A program made the translations under genes and the position numbers. DNA of 64,000 nt from Dehalococcoidia bacterium (GTDB lineage: Bacteria > Chloroflexota > Dehalococcoidia > Tepidiformales > Tepidiformaceae), in assembly GCA_020850615.1 (NCBI GenBank), contig JADZEI010000066.1, forward strand, positions 93,205 to 157,204, written 5' to 3'. The notes below the pieces were generated by a model. It had not been told where the DNA came from. It saw nothing but the letters and a program-made list of their open reading frames with translations, and made no database searches. Below are positions 8,024 to 17,742 of this stretch, piece after piece (the stretch's first letter is position 1; every line of letters begins with the position of its first letter).

Positions 8024-9748
8024 ATGGCGAAGTTGGATGCGGGCCAGCTCCTGGCCCGGACACTGGTAGAAGCGGGCGTGCACGACGTGTTCGCCCTTCA
8101 TGGCGGTCACCTGGATGCGTTCCTGCAGGGGTGCACCCAGGAGGGCATCCGCCTCATCGACGTGCGGCACGAGGCGACCGCGGGGCACGCGGCCGAGGGC
8201 TATGCCCGCACGACCGGGCGCATCGGTGTCTGCACGGTCACGGCCGGGCCCGGGTTCACGAACGCCTACACGGCGATCGCCGACGCCTACCTGGATTCGA
8301 TCCCGGTGCTGTTCATCACGAGCAGCCCGCCGCTGCGCGAGACCGAGTGGAACTCGCTCCAGGGCGGCTTCGACCAGGTGGCGGCCGCGCTGCCGGTGAC
8401 GAAGTGGGCGCACCGTGTGACCAACGGCGAGCGCCTGCCGGACCTGGTCTCGCTGGCGATGCGGAAGGCGTTCTCCGGACGGCCGGGCCCGGTGCTCCTC
8501 GATGTGCCGATCGACGTGATGTTCCGGCCGATCGACGAGCGCGCCATCACGCGGCCGACGGTGTTCGCAGTGAACCGCCCGGCGCCGGCCCCGGCCGACG
8601 TGGCGCGGCTGGTCGAGTTGCTCCAGGGCGCCGAGCGGCCCGCGCTCGTGCTCGGTGGGGGCACGCTCTTCCCGCCCTGCGCCGAAGAGGTGCGGCGCTT
8701 CGCCGATGCCACCAACATCCCGGTGTTCACCACCGGCAAGGCGCACGGCATGTTGCCGCCGGACCACGCCTCGAACTTCGGCGGGATGGGTGCGCTCGGG
8801 CTGGCCTCGGCGATGGGCATGGCCCCGGACCTGGTGATCCTGCTCGGCGCGCGCCAGGGCATGTACACCGGCGGCCGCGGCACTGCGACCATCCCGGCCG
8901 GGGCGAAGATCGTCCAGGTCGACATCGAGCCTGCGGAGATCGGGCGCATCCGGCCCGTGGACCTGCCCATCGCGGCCGGCTGCCAGGAGCTGCTCCGCGC
9001 GCTCCTCGCTGAGCCCAAATCACTGCCGGACTTCGCCGGCTGGCGGACGAAGGTGCGCGAGCTTCTGCCCGTGATGCAGGCGGCGTTCGCCTCGCTCCCG
9101 GCGAAGGCGGAGAGCGGGCGCATCCACCCGTTCCACGCCCTCAAGTCCGTGTTCGACGCGATCGGCCCGGAGGCGATCATCACGAGCGATGGCGGCGAGT
9201 CGGGCGTCTGGGCCGGCCAGTTCTTCCGCACGGGCGTGCCCGGCGGCGTGCTGACGAACGGCTACCTGGGCACGCTCGGCTGCGGGACGGGCTTCGCGAT
9301 CGGCGCGCAGGTGGCGCACCCGGGGCGGCGCGTCGTCCAGATTGCGGGCGACGGCGCTTTCGGGTTCCACCTCCAGGAGCTCGACACGATGGTCCGCCAC
9401 AACCTGCCGATCGTCACGGTCGTCGCGAATAACACCATCTGGGGGATGTCGACACACGGCCAGGAGGGCATCTGGGGCGCCGGCCAGACCGTGGCCGCGA
9501 CGCTCCGCGACACCGACTACGACCGCGTCGCGGTCGCCTTCGGCGGCTATGGCGAGCGCGTGAAGAACTTCGAGGAGGTCGCCCCGGCGGTGCAGCGCTC
9601 GCTCGACGCGAACCTGGCCGCGGTCGTGAACCTGGAGATCGCACCCGACGTGGTGCACCCGCTGATGGTGCAGATGATGGCGCCGCCGGCGGACCCCACG
9701 GACATCGTCATCCCCTACTACGAGAACATCCCAGTGTTCGCGGACTAG
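8024..9748 (+). CDS. ThDP-dependent benzaldehyde lyase / 2-hydroxyacyl lyase-like enzyme
   Basis: The 574-residue protein has the three domains of the acetolactate-synthase superfamily. The N-terminal part resembles Pseudomonas benzaldehyde lyase at matching numbers: LHGGH with His26 and His29, catalytic Glu50 in RHEATAGHAAEGYA, and Gln113 in SLQGGFDQVA. The ThDP site is GDGAFGFHLQELD followed by NN. Such enzymes make or cleave 2-hydroxy-ketones or 2-hydroxyacyl-CoA. A biosynthetic acetolactate synthase is less likely: no small subunit is nearby and the N-terminal active site differs. GAGAGGGA lies about five bases before the ATG; longer frames run into heptad repeats. Confidence 0.85.
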   Translation: MAKLDAGQLLARTLVEAGVHDVFALHGGHLDAFLQGCTQEGIRLIDVRHEATAGHAAEGYARTTGRIGVCTVTAGPGFTNAYTAIADAYLDSIPVLFITSSPPLRETEWNSLQGGFDQVAAALPVTKWAHRVTNGERLPDLVSLAMRKAFSGRPGPVLLDVPIDVMFRPIDERAITRPTVFAVNRPAPAPADVARLVELLQGAERPALVLGGGTLFPPCAEEVRRFADATNIPVFTTGKAHGMLPPDHASNFGGMGALGLASAMGMAPDLVILLGARQGMYTGGRGTATIPAGAKIVQVDIEPAEIGRIRPVDLPIAAGCQELLRALLAEPKSLPDFAGWRTKVRELLPVMQAAFASLPAKAESGRIHPFHALKSVFDAIGPEAIITSDGGESGVWAGQFFRTGVPGGVLTNGYLGTLGCGTGFAIGAQVAHPGRRVVQIAGDGAFGFHLQELDTMVRHNLPIVTVVANNTIWGMSTHGQEGIWGAGQTVAATLRDTDYDRVAVAFGGYGERVKNFEEVAPAVQRSLDANLAAVVNLEIAPDVVHPLMVQMMAPPADPTDIVIPYYENIPVFAD

Positions 9749-9896
9749 GCTGTCGGCCGTCGGCCGTCGGCTATCGGCTATCGGCTATCGGCTAAGTTGC
9801 GGGTTCGGAGGCCGTCCGCGCGCCTCCGGGACATCCCACGCCCGCCCGGCCGGTGTCACGGCGGGCCAACAGCCAACAGCCAATAGCCAAGAGCCC
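9749..9896. repeat. Inverted heptad-iteron element, GGCTATC type
   Basis: The left arm (9749-9797) is seven heptads of GGCTGTC/GGCCGTC/GGCTATC. The right arm (9864-9896) is GCCAACA/GCCAACA/GCCAATA/GCCAAGA. Between them are about 66 unrelated bases. The left arm begins at the stop codon of the ThDP enzyme, and the right arm ends just before the convergent gene's stop. Confidence 0.85.
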
Positions 9897-9898
9897 CG

Positions 9899-10471
9899 TC
9901 AGTTTCGGCTTGGCGGCGCCGGCGACTCCGCGTCTTCGCCCACTTCCAGGAGGTCCTGGAAGAGCGAGCGGAACTGGACCATGGCCTGGCGGAGCTGCTC
10001 CGTCGTGGCCTTGCCCTGGGCGTCGGCCACGGAGATGGCGTGCGCGCTGCGGTAGTTCGCGACCACGGCCGGGTGGTCCACCGAGACGTCGGCGGCGCGC
10101 TGTTCGAAGTCGGCCATGGGGTAGCCGCGGAGCTGCATCACCTCGGTGATCAGCAGGTCGGCGTGGCCCACGGCGGAACGCGGATCATCGACGAAGCGCT
10201 CCTGGGCCATGCGCCAGGAGCGGACGAGGCGGTCGCGGTCGTCGCGGTCGAGCGGCGTGATGGAAAGCTGCTTGACGCGCTTTTCGCGGTCATTGAGCTC
10301 GCGTTCGGCCTTGCCGCGGCCGCGTTCTTTCACTTCGTGGTCGTATTCCTGGCCGAAGCGGTCGCGCATGCGCGCGGTGCGCCGGCGGCGCATCCACATC
10401 CACGTGACCAGGGCGAGCAGGACGAGGACGGCGGCGCCGGCGCCAATCGCGTACCACATCCACATTTCCAT
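9899..10471 (-). CDS. Membrane-anchored hypothetical protein with conserved C-terminal domain
   Basis: After MEMWMWY there is one hydrophobic helix (about residues 6-26), then RRRR and a long cytoplasmic part containing FGQEYDHEV, REKRVKQL, WRMAQERFVDDPRSAV and DFEQRAADVSVDHPAVVANYR. This layout is familiar from many uncharacterised actinobacterial and Chloroflexota proteins, but I know no function. The ATG at 10471 has GGAGGT six bases upstream; an upstream start at 10495 lacks this. It is transcribed away from the moxR operon. Confidence 0.75.
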   Translation of the reverse strand: MEMWMWYAIGAGAAVLVLLALVTWMWMRRRRTARMRDRFGQEYDHEVKERGRGKAERELNDREKRVKQLSITPLDRDDRDRLVRSWRMAQERFVDDPRSAVGHADLLITEVMQLRGYPMADFEQRAADVSVDHPAVVANYRSAHAISVADAQGKATTEQLRQAMVQFRSLFQDLLEVGEDAESPAPPSRN

Positions 10472-10654
10472 TCGAACACCTCCGGGGGCGAGCAACCCGG
10501 ATCCAGCCTATGCGCGGGTGAGCGGCAGCCGGGTGACCGCCACCGCGGGCGGCGTGACAGGAGCCTTGCAACGTCCCCCGGGCGGCCACCATATGGGCGA
10601 TATACAAGGGAGTACCGATCGGCTAGCTGACTTAACCGGAGCGACATCGGCGGT

Positions 10655-10663
10655 TGATATAAT
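10655..10663 (+). promoter_or_regulatory. Extended -10 promoter of the moxR operon
   Basis: TGATATAAT is a perfect TATAAT preceded by the TG of an extended -10 element. No good -35 is seen at 17 bp. It leaves a leader of about 80 bases before the GTG at 10753. Confidence 0.65.
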
Positions 10664-10752
10664 CCGCGGCACCGGCCCCGGAACCCCGTTCGGGAACACG
10701 CGGCCGTGCTGTCGCGTTTCTTATTTCGAACCCCCCTCCGGAGTCGCTGTCC

Positions 10753-11703
<951 letters not shown>

Positions 11704-11707
11704 CCCC

Positions 11708-12955
11708 ATGCGCTCGGGCCTTCGCTGGGCACTGTCGCCGGAGCATCGCACCCTCACGCTGGTGGTGGTGGTCCTCGCGGTGTGCGCGTTCATCGCGATG
11801 GGCTCCGGGTTCTGGCTGCTCTTCCGCCTGGCCTACGTCCTCGCCCTCGCGATCCCGGTCTGCTGGCTCATCGCCCAGTACAACCTGCGCCACCTCGAAG
11901 TGAGTGTGGACCGGCGGACGGACCGGGCGCAGGTGGGCCAGGAGGCGCAGGAGATCATCGAGATCCGGAACCGGTTCTGGCTGCCGAAGCTCTGGCTCGA
12001 CGTCGAAGACCCCGCGACCATGCCGGGCCACCGCTCGCGCCGGATCGTCGTCGTCCCGCCGCGGCGGTCGCGGAACTGGGTGGTCGATACGCACCTGACG
12101 CGGCGCGGCCTCTACGACTGGGGCCCGCTGCGCATCGTCAGCAGCGACCCGTTCGGGCTCTTCCGGTTGAAGCGGGAGTTCGGCGGGCGCCAGCAAATCC
12201 TGGTCTACCCGCCGGTGGTGGACCTGCCGCACTTCCAGGCGCCGCCGGCGAACCTGCCGGGCGAAGGGCGGTTCCGGCGCCGGACGCACTACGTGACCCC
12301 CAACGCCAGCGGCATCCGCGAATACGCCCCGGGCGACGCCTTCAACCGCATCCACTGGCGCAGCACCGCCCGCACCGGCGAGCTCATGGTCAAGACGTTC
12401 GAGCTCGACCCCGCGAGCGACATCTACGTGGTCCTGGACCTGGAGCGGCGGGTGAACGCGGGCAAGGGCGAAGAGAGCACCGAGGAATACGGCGTCCGCG
12501 CGGCCGCGAGCATCGCCCGGCACTACCTGGTGCAGAACCGGTCGGTCGGGCTGATCACCTTCGGGCGGGACCTGCGCGTTATCGAGCCGGAGCGCGGCCA
12601 GCAGCAGATGACCCGCATCCTCGAGACGCTCGCGACCGTGTACGCGGTGGGCGATGCGCCGCTGGGCAACCTGCTCATCGAAGAGCAGCGCCGCTTCGGC
12701 CGCCACACCACGCTGATCGTCGTCACCTCCTCCACCGATGACCTCTGGGTCACGCCGATGCTCTCGCTCACGCAGCGCGGGGTGCGCGCGGCGGTCGTGC
12801 TGGTGGACCCGTCGACCTTCGGGTCGGACCGTTCGGCCCTCCTGATGTACGGGGAGCTGACCGCGAGCGATATCCTTACCTATGTCGTGAGCAAGGGAGA
12901 CGACCTCACCCTTGCCCTCAGCCCGGCCGCAGGAGCTTCTGTATGGCAGGAATGA
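11708..12955 (+). CDS. DUF58 domain protein, two N-terminal membrane helices
   Basis: The N terminus has two hydrophobic segments (residues 16-36 and 38-56). A beta-rich region follows, then the DUF58 core with GIREYAPGDAFNRIHWRSTARTG and a von Willebrand-like IYVVLDLERRV. DUF58 proteins pair with MoxR ATPases in envelope or metal-centre assembly. The gene starts four bases after moxR and its end overlaps the next start by 13 bases, so the three genes are translated together. Confidence 0.9.
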   Translation: MRSGLRWALSPEHRTLTLVVVVLAVCAFIAMGSGFWLLFRLAYVLALAIPVCWLIAQYNLRHLEVSVDRRTDRAQVGQEAQEIIEIRNRFWLPKLWLDVEDPATMPGHRSRRIVVVPPRRSRNWVVDTHLTRRGLYDWGPLRIVSSDPFGLFRLKREFGGRQQILVYPPVVDLPHFQAPPANLPGEGRFRRRTHYVTPNASGIREYAPGDAFNRIHWRSTARTGELMVKTFELDPASDIYVVLDLERRVNAGKGEESTEEYGVRAAASIARHYLVQNRSVGLITFGRDLRVIEPERGQQQMTRILETLATVYAVGDAPLGNLLIEEQRRFGRHTTLIVVTSSTDDLWVTPMLSLTQRGVRAAVVLVDPSTFGSDRSALLMYGELTASDILTYVVSKGDDLTLALSPAAGASVWQE

Positions 12956-15252
12956 ACCCCCCGATGAACCGCAGCGCCGGCCAGCGGATCAGTACCGCGG
13001 CCGTTTCCGCCCCCCGCCTGGTGATGAGCTGGGAGGACTGGCTGACGTTCGGTGCGGCGTTCATCGCGTTCATCGCCGTCGCCGTCTCGATCCAGCAGGC
13101 GGACTGGGTGCGCGACCCGCAGGAGATGCCCGCGCTCGTCCCGAACGCGGTCTGCGCGCTGCTCATCGGCATGATCGCGGCGCGCGTGCGCGTCCCCTCG
13201 GTGCTCGTCCACCCGGTGGCGCTCGCGCTCGGGTTCGCGGTCGTGGTCCTCAGCGTGCAGACGTTCGCCGATGGCGACTCGGCCTGGCTGCGCATCCAGG
13301 ACACCAAGGCGCGCATGGAGGAGTGGATCGACGTCGTCCGCGCCGGGGACATCTCGAACGACACCCTGCCGTTCGTGATGCTCGTGCACTCGGTGACGTT
13401 CCTCGCGGTCTACCTCGGTTCGTACGTCATCTTCCGCTGGCACAACCCGTGGGTGGCGCTGCTGCCGGCGAGCATCGTGCTCCTCACGAACATCGCGTTC
13501 CTCGATGGGCAGCCGAGCACCGCGTTCGTGGTCTTTCTCTTCGCGGCGATCCTGCTCGTGGCGCGGCTGCACCTGCAGCGCAACCAGGAGAAGTGGAAGC
13601 GCGCCGGCGTCGAATACCCGGACTTCATCAGCCTGAGCGCGATCCAGCTGACCGTCATGGTCGCGGCCGGGCTCATGGTCGCGGCCTGGCTGGTGCCGCT
13701 CGGCACGCAGCAGAAGGCCGTCGAAGGCGTCTACGACAAGGTCACGGCGCCGTTCGACAACGAGAACGACACGCTTGTGCGGCTGTTCCACAACATCGAT
13801 TCGCGCAAGGGCGCGAACTTCCACTCGTTCGGCTCGACCCTGCCGATCCGCGGCGACGTCAAGCTCGGGACGAAGCAGCTCTACGAGGTGAAGGCGGGCG
13901 AAGCCGGCCTCATCCGGGGCACGAGCTACGACGTCTACACCGGCGCCGGCTGGAAGACCGGCGACCGCGACGCCGAGCGCGTCGACGGCGGCGAGCTGGG
14001 GCCCTCGCCCGCGGTGGTCGAATACCTGGAGCGCACGCCCTCGATCCTCTCGGTCACGGTGCTCGACACGGACGGGACGATCCTGAGCTCGGGCATGCCG
14101 CTGGGAACGAACCGCGACGCCGTGATCGAGACGCCCGAGGGCTACGACGGCGACATCGAGCAGATCAAGAGCCGCCGCGGCCTCGACAACGGCGACACCT
14201 ACAACACGCTCGGTTCGCAGAGCAAAGCCACGCCGGAGCAGCTCCGCGCCGCTTCGACCGCCTACCCCGAGTGGGTGACCGAACGCTACCTGCAGCTCCC
14301 GGACGACCTGCCCGAGCGGGTGCGCACCGAAGCCGCCCTGCGCGCGCAGGAGGGTGCGAACGCGTACGACAAGGCCGCGCTGATCGAGGCCTACCTGCGC
14401 AGCTTCCCCTATAACCTGCAGGTCCCCGCGGCCCCGCCGAAGACGGACGCGGTCGACTACTTCCTCTTCGAGCTCAAGGCCGGCTACTTCGACTACCACG
14501 CCTCGGCGATGGTGGTGATGCTGCGGACGCTCGGCATCCCTTCGCGGCTGGCGGTGGGCTACGTCCTGGACCCCAAGGAAGTCACCGAGACCACGTACAT
14601 GGTCCGCAAGGACGACGCCTACAGCTGGGTCGAAGTGTTCGTTCCCGAGTACGGCTGGATCGTGTTCAACCCGACGCCGAACCAGCCCTCGGCGGCGGAC
14701 GGCGGCGGCTTCGGCAGCTCCGACTTCGAAGGCGACGTGCTCGACCCGTCGACGCTTGAAGGGCTGTTCGGCGACCCGAACGCCTTCCCCGGCAGCGAGA
14801 TCCCGCCCGAGATCCTCGGGCCGCTCACGGAGACTCCGGTCGAGGTCGAGCAGGGCACCAACTGGATGGTGTTCGTGTGGATCGCGGCCGGTGTCGTTGG
14901 GGTGCTGGCGGTGGTCGGCGCGGGCAGCCAGCTCGCCTGGAACTGGGGCCTGGGCGGGCTCCAGGGGCGCGCCCGGCTCTGGGCGAAGGTGCACCGCGTG
15001 GCCGGCTGGGCCGGGCTCGGCAGCCGCCCGGAGGAAACGCCGCGCGAGTGGTCGCGCCGGGTCGGCTCGGCGATCGAACGCGAAGGAGAGGCGGTGCAGC
15101 TCGCCTCGGCCTACGAGGAGTCGCGCTACGGCCGCCCGGACCTCCAGCGGATGAGCGACGACCAGGCGGAGGGCGCCTACAAGCAGCTCCGCAACTCCCT
15201 CTTCGGCCGCGTCTTCCGGAGGAAGGACAGGCGGAAAGGCGCAAAGGCGTAG
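12943..15252 (+). CDS. TgpA-like membrane protein with degenerate transglutaminase domain
   Basis: The 769-residue protein has about seven N-terminal membrane helices, an extracytoplasmic region with the transglutaminase fold (about 470-585), one more helix (about 642-662) and a cytoplasmic tail. In active relatives the core reads GYC(D/E)Y.ASAM, then A(H)AWVEV, then F(D)PT. Here these are GYFDYHASAM with Phe516, DDAYSWVEVF with Tyr560, and VFNPTP with Asn576. All three catalytic positions (Cys, His, Asp) are therefore replaced, while the surrounding fold (LGIPSRLAVGY, GWIVF) is kept. A binding rather than catalytic role is inferred. The stop codon lies inside an octamer repeat. Confidence 0.88.
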   Translation: MAGMNPPMNRSAGQRISTAAVSAPRLVMSWEDWLTFGAAFIAFIAVAVSIQQADWVRDPQEMPALVPNAVCALLIGMIAARVRVPSVLVHPVALALGFAVVVLSVQTFADGDSAWLRIQDTKARMEEWIDVVRAGDISNDTLPFVMLVHSVTFLAVYLGSYVIFRWHNPWVALLPASIVLLTNIAFLDGQPSTAFVVFLFAAILLVARLHLQRNQEKWKRAGVEYPDFISLSAIQLTVMVAAGLMVAAWLVPLGTQQKAVEGVYDKVTAPFDNENDTLVRLFHNIDSRKGANFHSFGSTLPIRGDVKLGTKQLYEVKAGEAGLIRGTSYDVYTGAGWKTGDRDAERVDGGELGPSPAVVEYLERTPSILSVTVLDTDGTILSSGMPLGTNRDAVIETPEGYDGDIEQIKSRRGLDNGDTYNTLGSQSKATPEQLRAASTAYPEWVTERYLQLPDDLPERVRTEAALRAQEGANAYDKAALIEAYLRSFPYNLQVPAAPPKTDAVDYFLFELKAGYFDYHASAMVVMLRTLGIPSRLAVGYVLDPKEVTETTYMVRKDDAYSWVEVFVPEYGWIVFNPTPNQPSAADGGGFGSSDFEGDVLDPSTLEGLFGDPNAFPGSEIPPEILGPLTETPVEVEQGTNWMVFVWIAAGVVGVLAVVGAGSQLAWNWGLGGLQGRARLWAKVHRVAGWAGLGSRPEETPREWSRRVGSAIEREGEAVQLASAYEESRYGRPDLQRMSDDQAEGAYKQLRNSLFGRVFRRKDRRKGAKA

Positions 15253-15260
15253 AGGCGCGG
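15229..15260 (+). repeat. Octamer iterons AGGCGNNN, four units
   Basis: AGGCG recurs at 15229, 15237, 15245 and 15253, separated by GAA, CAA and TAG. The TAG (15250-15252) is the stop codon of the transglutaminase-like gene. Confidence 0.8.
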
Positions 15261-15305
15261 AGTGGCGTCCGCCGCGAAGGGGACGCCCGATACCCGGAAA
15301 CACGA

Positions 15306-15345
15306 AAGCGGCCTGCGGGAGAATCCCGCAGGCCGCTTCTGTTTG
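15306..15345 (+). terminator. Rho-independent terminator after the moxR operon
   Basis: A perfect 14-bp stem (AAGCGGCCTGCGGG at 15306-15319 with its complement at 15325-15338) and a 5-base AGAAT loop are followed by CTGTTTGT. It ends the plus-strand operon and may also serve the convergent DUF378 gene. Confidence 0.85.
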
Positions 15346-15359
15346 TGGCGGGGTTGTGC

Positions 15360-15566
15360 TCAGTCGAGGATCGCCGGGATGGAGAGGACGGAGACGAGGC
15401 CGGCGACCATGACCAGGATGTAGACCAGCCGGGAGGCGGGGTTGACTTCGCCGAACCGGTTCCCGGTGACGGCGGCCACGAGGTCGAACCGGGCGAGGCC
15501 CACGAGGCCCCAGTTCAGGGCGCCGACAACGGCGAGGATGATGGCTCCGGCGATCACGAAATCCAT
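15360..15566 (-). CDS. DUF378 small membrane protein (YuzA-like)
   Basis: The 68-residue protein has two membrane helices separated by a short loop. The hallmark DUF378 text is AVVGALNWGLVGLARFDLVAAV, followed by SRLVYILVMVAGLVSVL. The function is unknown. AAGGAAGGAA precedes the ATG. It converges with the moxR operon terminator. Confidence 0.88.
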   Translation of the reverse strand: MDFVIAGAIILAVVGALNWGLVGLARFDLVAAVTGNRFGEVNPASRLVYILVMVAGLVSVLSIPAILD

Positions 15567-15856
15567 GGGTTCCTTCCTTTGCGATGAAGCCGCGCGGCTC
15601 CGGGTTGCCTGCCCAGCGTGGCGTCCGCGTCCCTATCGTGTCAAGCAATTGTCTAAGAGTTGTATGAGTTCGTAACGCAATGCCCTGGGGTGCGGCCCGG
15701 GGGGCCCGGCCCATCGAGGGCCGCGCTGCCCGACCGCCATTAGGGGTTTTCCCTGCCCCGGATCGGGGGAGTTGCCGACATAGGTTCCTCGTAAACGCGG
15801 GCATTGTCGCTTTTGCAGGGCGGCGGGCTACACCCCCGTCGCCGAGGAGCTCCGGC

Positions 15857-17284
15857 ATGCCCCAGCACATCCCGGACCGGCTCTGGCGCGTCCGCTTCGT
15901 TGCGCTTGGCATTGGCGCGGTCATCGTCATGGCCGTCGTCGCGCTGCCCTGGTACGGCATGCACGGCGTCGAACAGGAATCGCGCACGAGCACGGCCCTC
16001 ACGGCCTATCTCGGCCAGCTCGACCACGCCGCGCGCGCGGTCGCCGGCGTGGGGTCTGTCGCCCTTCGCGAATACGAACAGGAGCGCACCCCGGACGCGC
16101 GCGAACGGCTCCACGAGGCGCGCGCCGAAGCGCGGACTACGCTCACCGCACTCGAGCGCTCGGCCGGCGGGCCGCACTTCCCGTTCTCCGACGCCGAAGC
16201 CCGCTACCTCGCGGCCGCCCGCGCCTTCCTGGGCCTGACCGAGGACCGCGAAGGCTGGATCGCCGCAGGCCACACGCCGGCCGCGTATCCGCGCACCCGG
16301 GACTACCTCGGAGCGCAGACGGAGACCCTGCAGACGCACGCCGAGATCACCCGGGCGGTCACGGGCGATGCGGTGGCCGCGAGCGCCCGCGAGGCGGACG
16401 CGATCACGCGCGCCCGCGGGTTCGTCATCGTGAGCGCGGCCATCGCGCTCGCCGGGTTCGCCGCGTTCGGCTGGATCGAGATGCGGGCCGGCCGCCGGGA
16501 CCTTGCGGCCACCCAGGCGCGGGCCACCTACCTCGAGCAGGTGGCCGAAAGCCGCGCCGACCTGGTGAACCTCGCCTCGCACGAGCTGCGCAACCCGCTC
16601 ACCGTGATGACCCTCACCGCCGAGGCGCTCCAGCGCTCGGCCGCCCGCCGGGGCGACGAGCAGCTCGCGAGCCTCGCCGGGTCGGGCGTTACGGCGGCGC
16701 GCCGCGCGGAAGCGCTCGTGGCCGAGCTCCTCGACCTGAGCCGCCTCGACGCGGACCGGCTGGACCTCACCCTGCAGCCGGTACCCGTCCACACCGCCAT
16801 CGAGGACGCGCTCCGCCTGACCGCCGAGACCCGCGGCGCCCGCCCCGTCCGGGTCAGCGGCGATGCCGGGCTCGCAGTCACGGCCGACCCCGGCCGGTTC
16901 GGGATTATCGTCCGCAACCTGGTCGACAACGCGTTCAAGTACTCGCCGGACGGCAGCCCGGTCACGGTCACGACCAGCATCCGCGGCAACACCGCCGTGG
17001 TCGCGGTCGAAGACCAGGGCCCCGGTGTGCGGCCGGGCGACGCCGAGCGCGTGTTCTCGCGGTTCGAACGCCTGGCGCCGACGAAGCACATCGGCGGCAT
17101 CGGCATCGGCCTCCACCTCTCGCGCGAGCTGGCCCGGCGGATGGGTGGGGACGTCCAGGTCCGCGCCAGCGAGTCGGGCGGCGGCTGTTTCGAGCTCTCC
17201 TTGCCGCTGGCCGCGCCGCCGGCGGGTCCGCGCGGCAGCGATGCCCGCCAGCCCATCCAGACCTCCGGGACGGTGACCGCATGA
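15857..17284 (+). CDS. Membrane sensor histidine kinase
   Basis: The 475-residue protein has an N-terminal helix (about 12-34), a periplasmic helical sensor region (about 35-185), a second helix (about 190-210), then HisKA with LVNLASHELRNPL (phospho-acceptor His242) and HATPase_c with NLVDNAFKYS, DQGPGV and GGIGIGLHLS. No HAMP domain is obvious. GAGGAGCT lies about seven bases before the ATG. It overlaps the receiver gene by four bases (ATGA), so the two form a two-component unit. Confidence 0.92.
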   Translation: MPQHIPDRLWRVRFVALGIGAVIVMAVVALPWYGMHGVEQESRTSTALTAYLGQLDHAARAVAGVGSVALREYEQERTPDARERLHEARAEARTTLTALERSAGGPHFPFSDAEARYLAAARAFLGLTEDREGWIAAGHTPAAYPRTRDYLGAQTETLQTHAEITRAVTGDAVAASAREADAITRARGFVIVSAAIALAGFAAFGWIEMRAGRRDLAATQARATYLEQVAESRADLVNLASHELRNPLTVMTLTAEALQRSAARRGDEQLASLAGSGVTAARRAEALVAELLDLSRLDADRLDLTLQPVPVHTAIEDALRLTAETRGARPVRVSGDAGLAVTADPGRFGIIVRNLVDNAFKYSPDGSPVTVTTSIRGNTAVVAVEDQGPGVRPGDAERVFSRFERLAPTKHIGGIGIGLHLSRELARRMGGDVQVRASESGGGCFELSLPLAAPPAGPRGSDARQPIQTSGTVTA

Positions 17285-17676
17285 CCGACGCCATGATGCT
17301 CTCCCGAGCGGCCGTGACCGGCGGATGCACGATCCTCATCGTCGAGGACGAGCTCCCGCTGCGCCGGCTGATGACGATGATGCTCGAAGAGGAGGGCTTC
17401 CAGGTTCGGACTGCCGCCGATGGCGCGGCCGGGCTCGCCAGCATCGAGGAACAGGGCCGGCCGGACCTCGTCCTGCTCGACCTGATGATGCCCGTGCTCG
17501 ACGGGCGGGGCTTCCTGCGCGAGGCCCGCGCCCGGGGCCAAGACCTGCGCGTGGTCGTCGTGAGCGCCAGCCCCGAAGCCGAGGACCTTGTGCGCGAATT
17601 CGGCTGCGCGGGGCACCTGCAGAAGCCCTACGACTTCGAGGGCCTGTTGCGGGCGATCGCCCTCGCCGTGGCCTGA
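17281..17676 (+). CDS. Single-domain response regulator
   Basis: This is a receiver domain alone (131 residues): ILIVEDELPLRRL supplies the acidic pocket, Asp67 in VLLDLMMPVLDG is the phosphorylation site, and KPYDFEGLL holds the conserved Lys. There is no output domain, so the partner that reads the signal is elsewhere. It overlaps the upstream histidine kinase by ATGA. Confidence 0.92.
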   Translation: MTDAMMLSRAAVTGGCTILIVEDELPLRRLMTMMLEEEGFQVRTAADGAAGLASIEEQGRPDLVLLDLMMPVLDGRGFLREARARGQDLRVVVVSASPEAEDLVREFGCAGHLQKPYDFEGLLRAIALAVA

Positions 17677-17742
17677 CGGTCGACCCCGGCCCCGGTTCGG
17701 GCGACACTGGGGGCACACCTCCAACCCGCCCCGGGGACAACC

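Noticed and set aside
5774..8767. 997-codon minus-strand frame
   Set aside because: Only the last 327 codons (from 6757) look like a protein (ketopantoate reductase). The upstream part is antisense to the inositol-phosphatase and ThDP genes and is Arg/His/Gly-rich shadow sequence.
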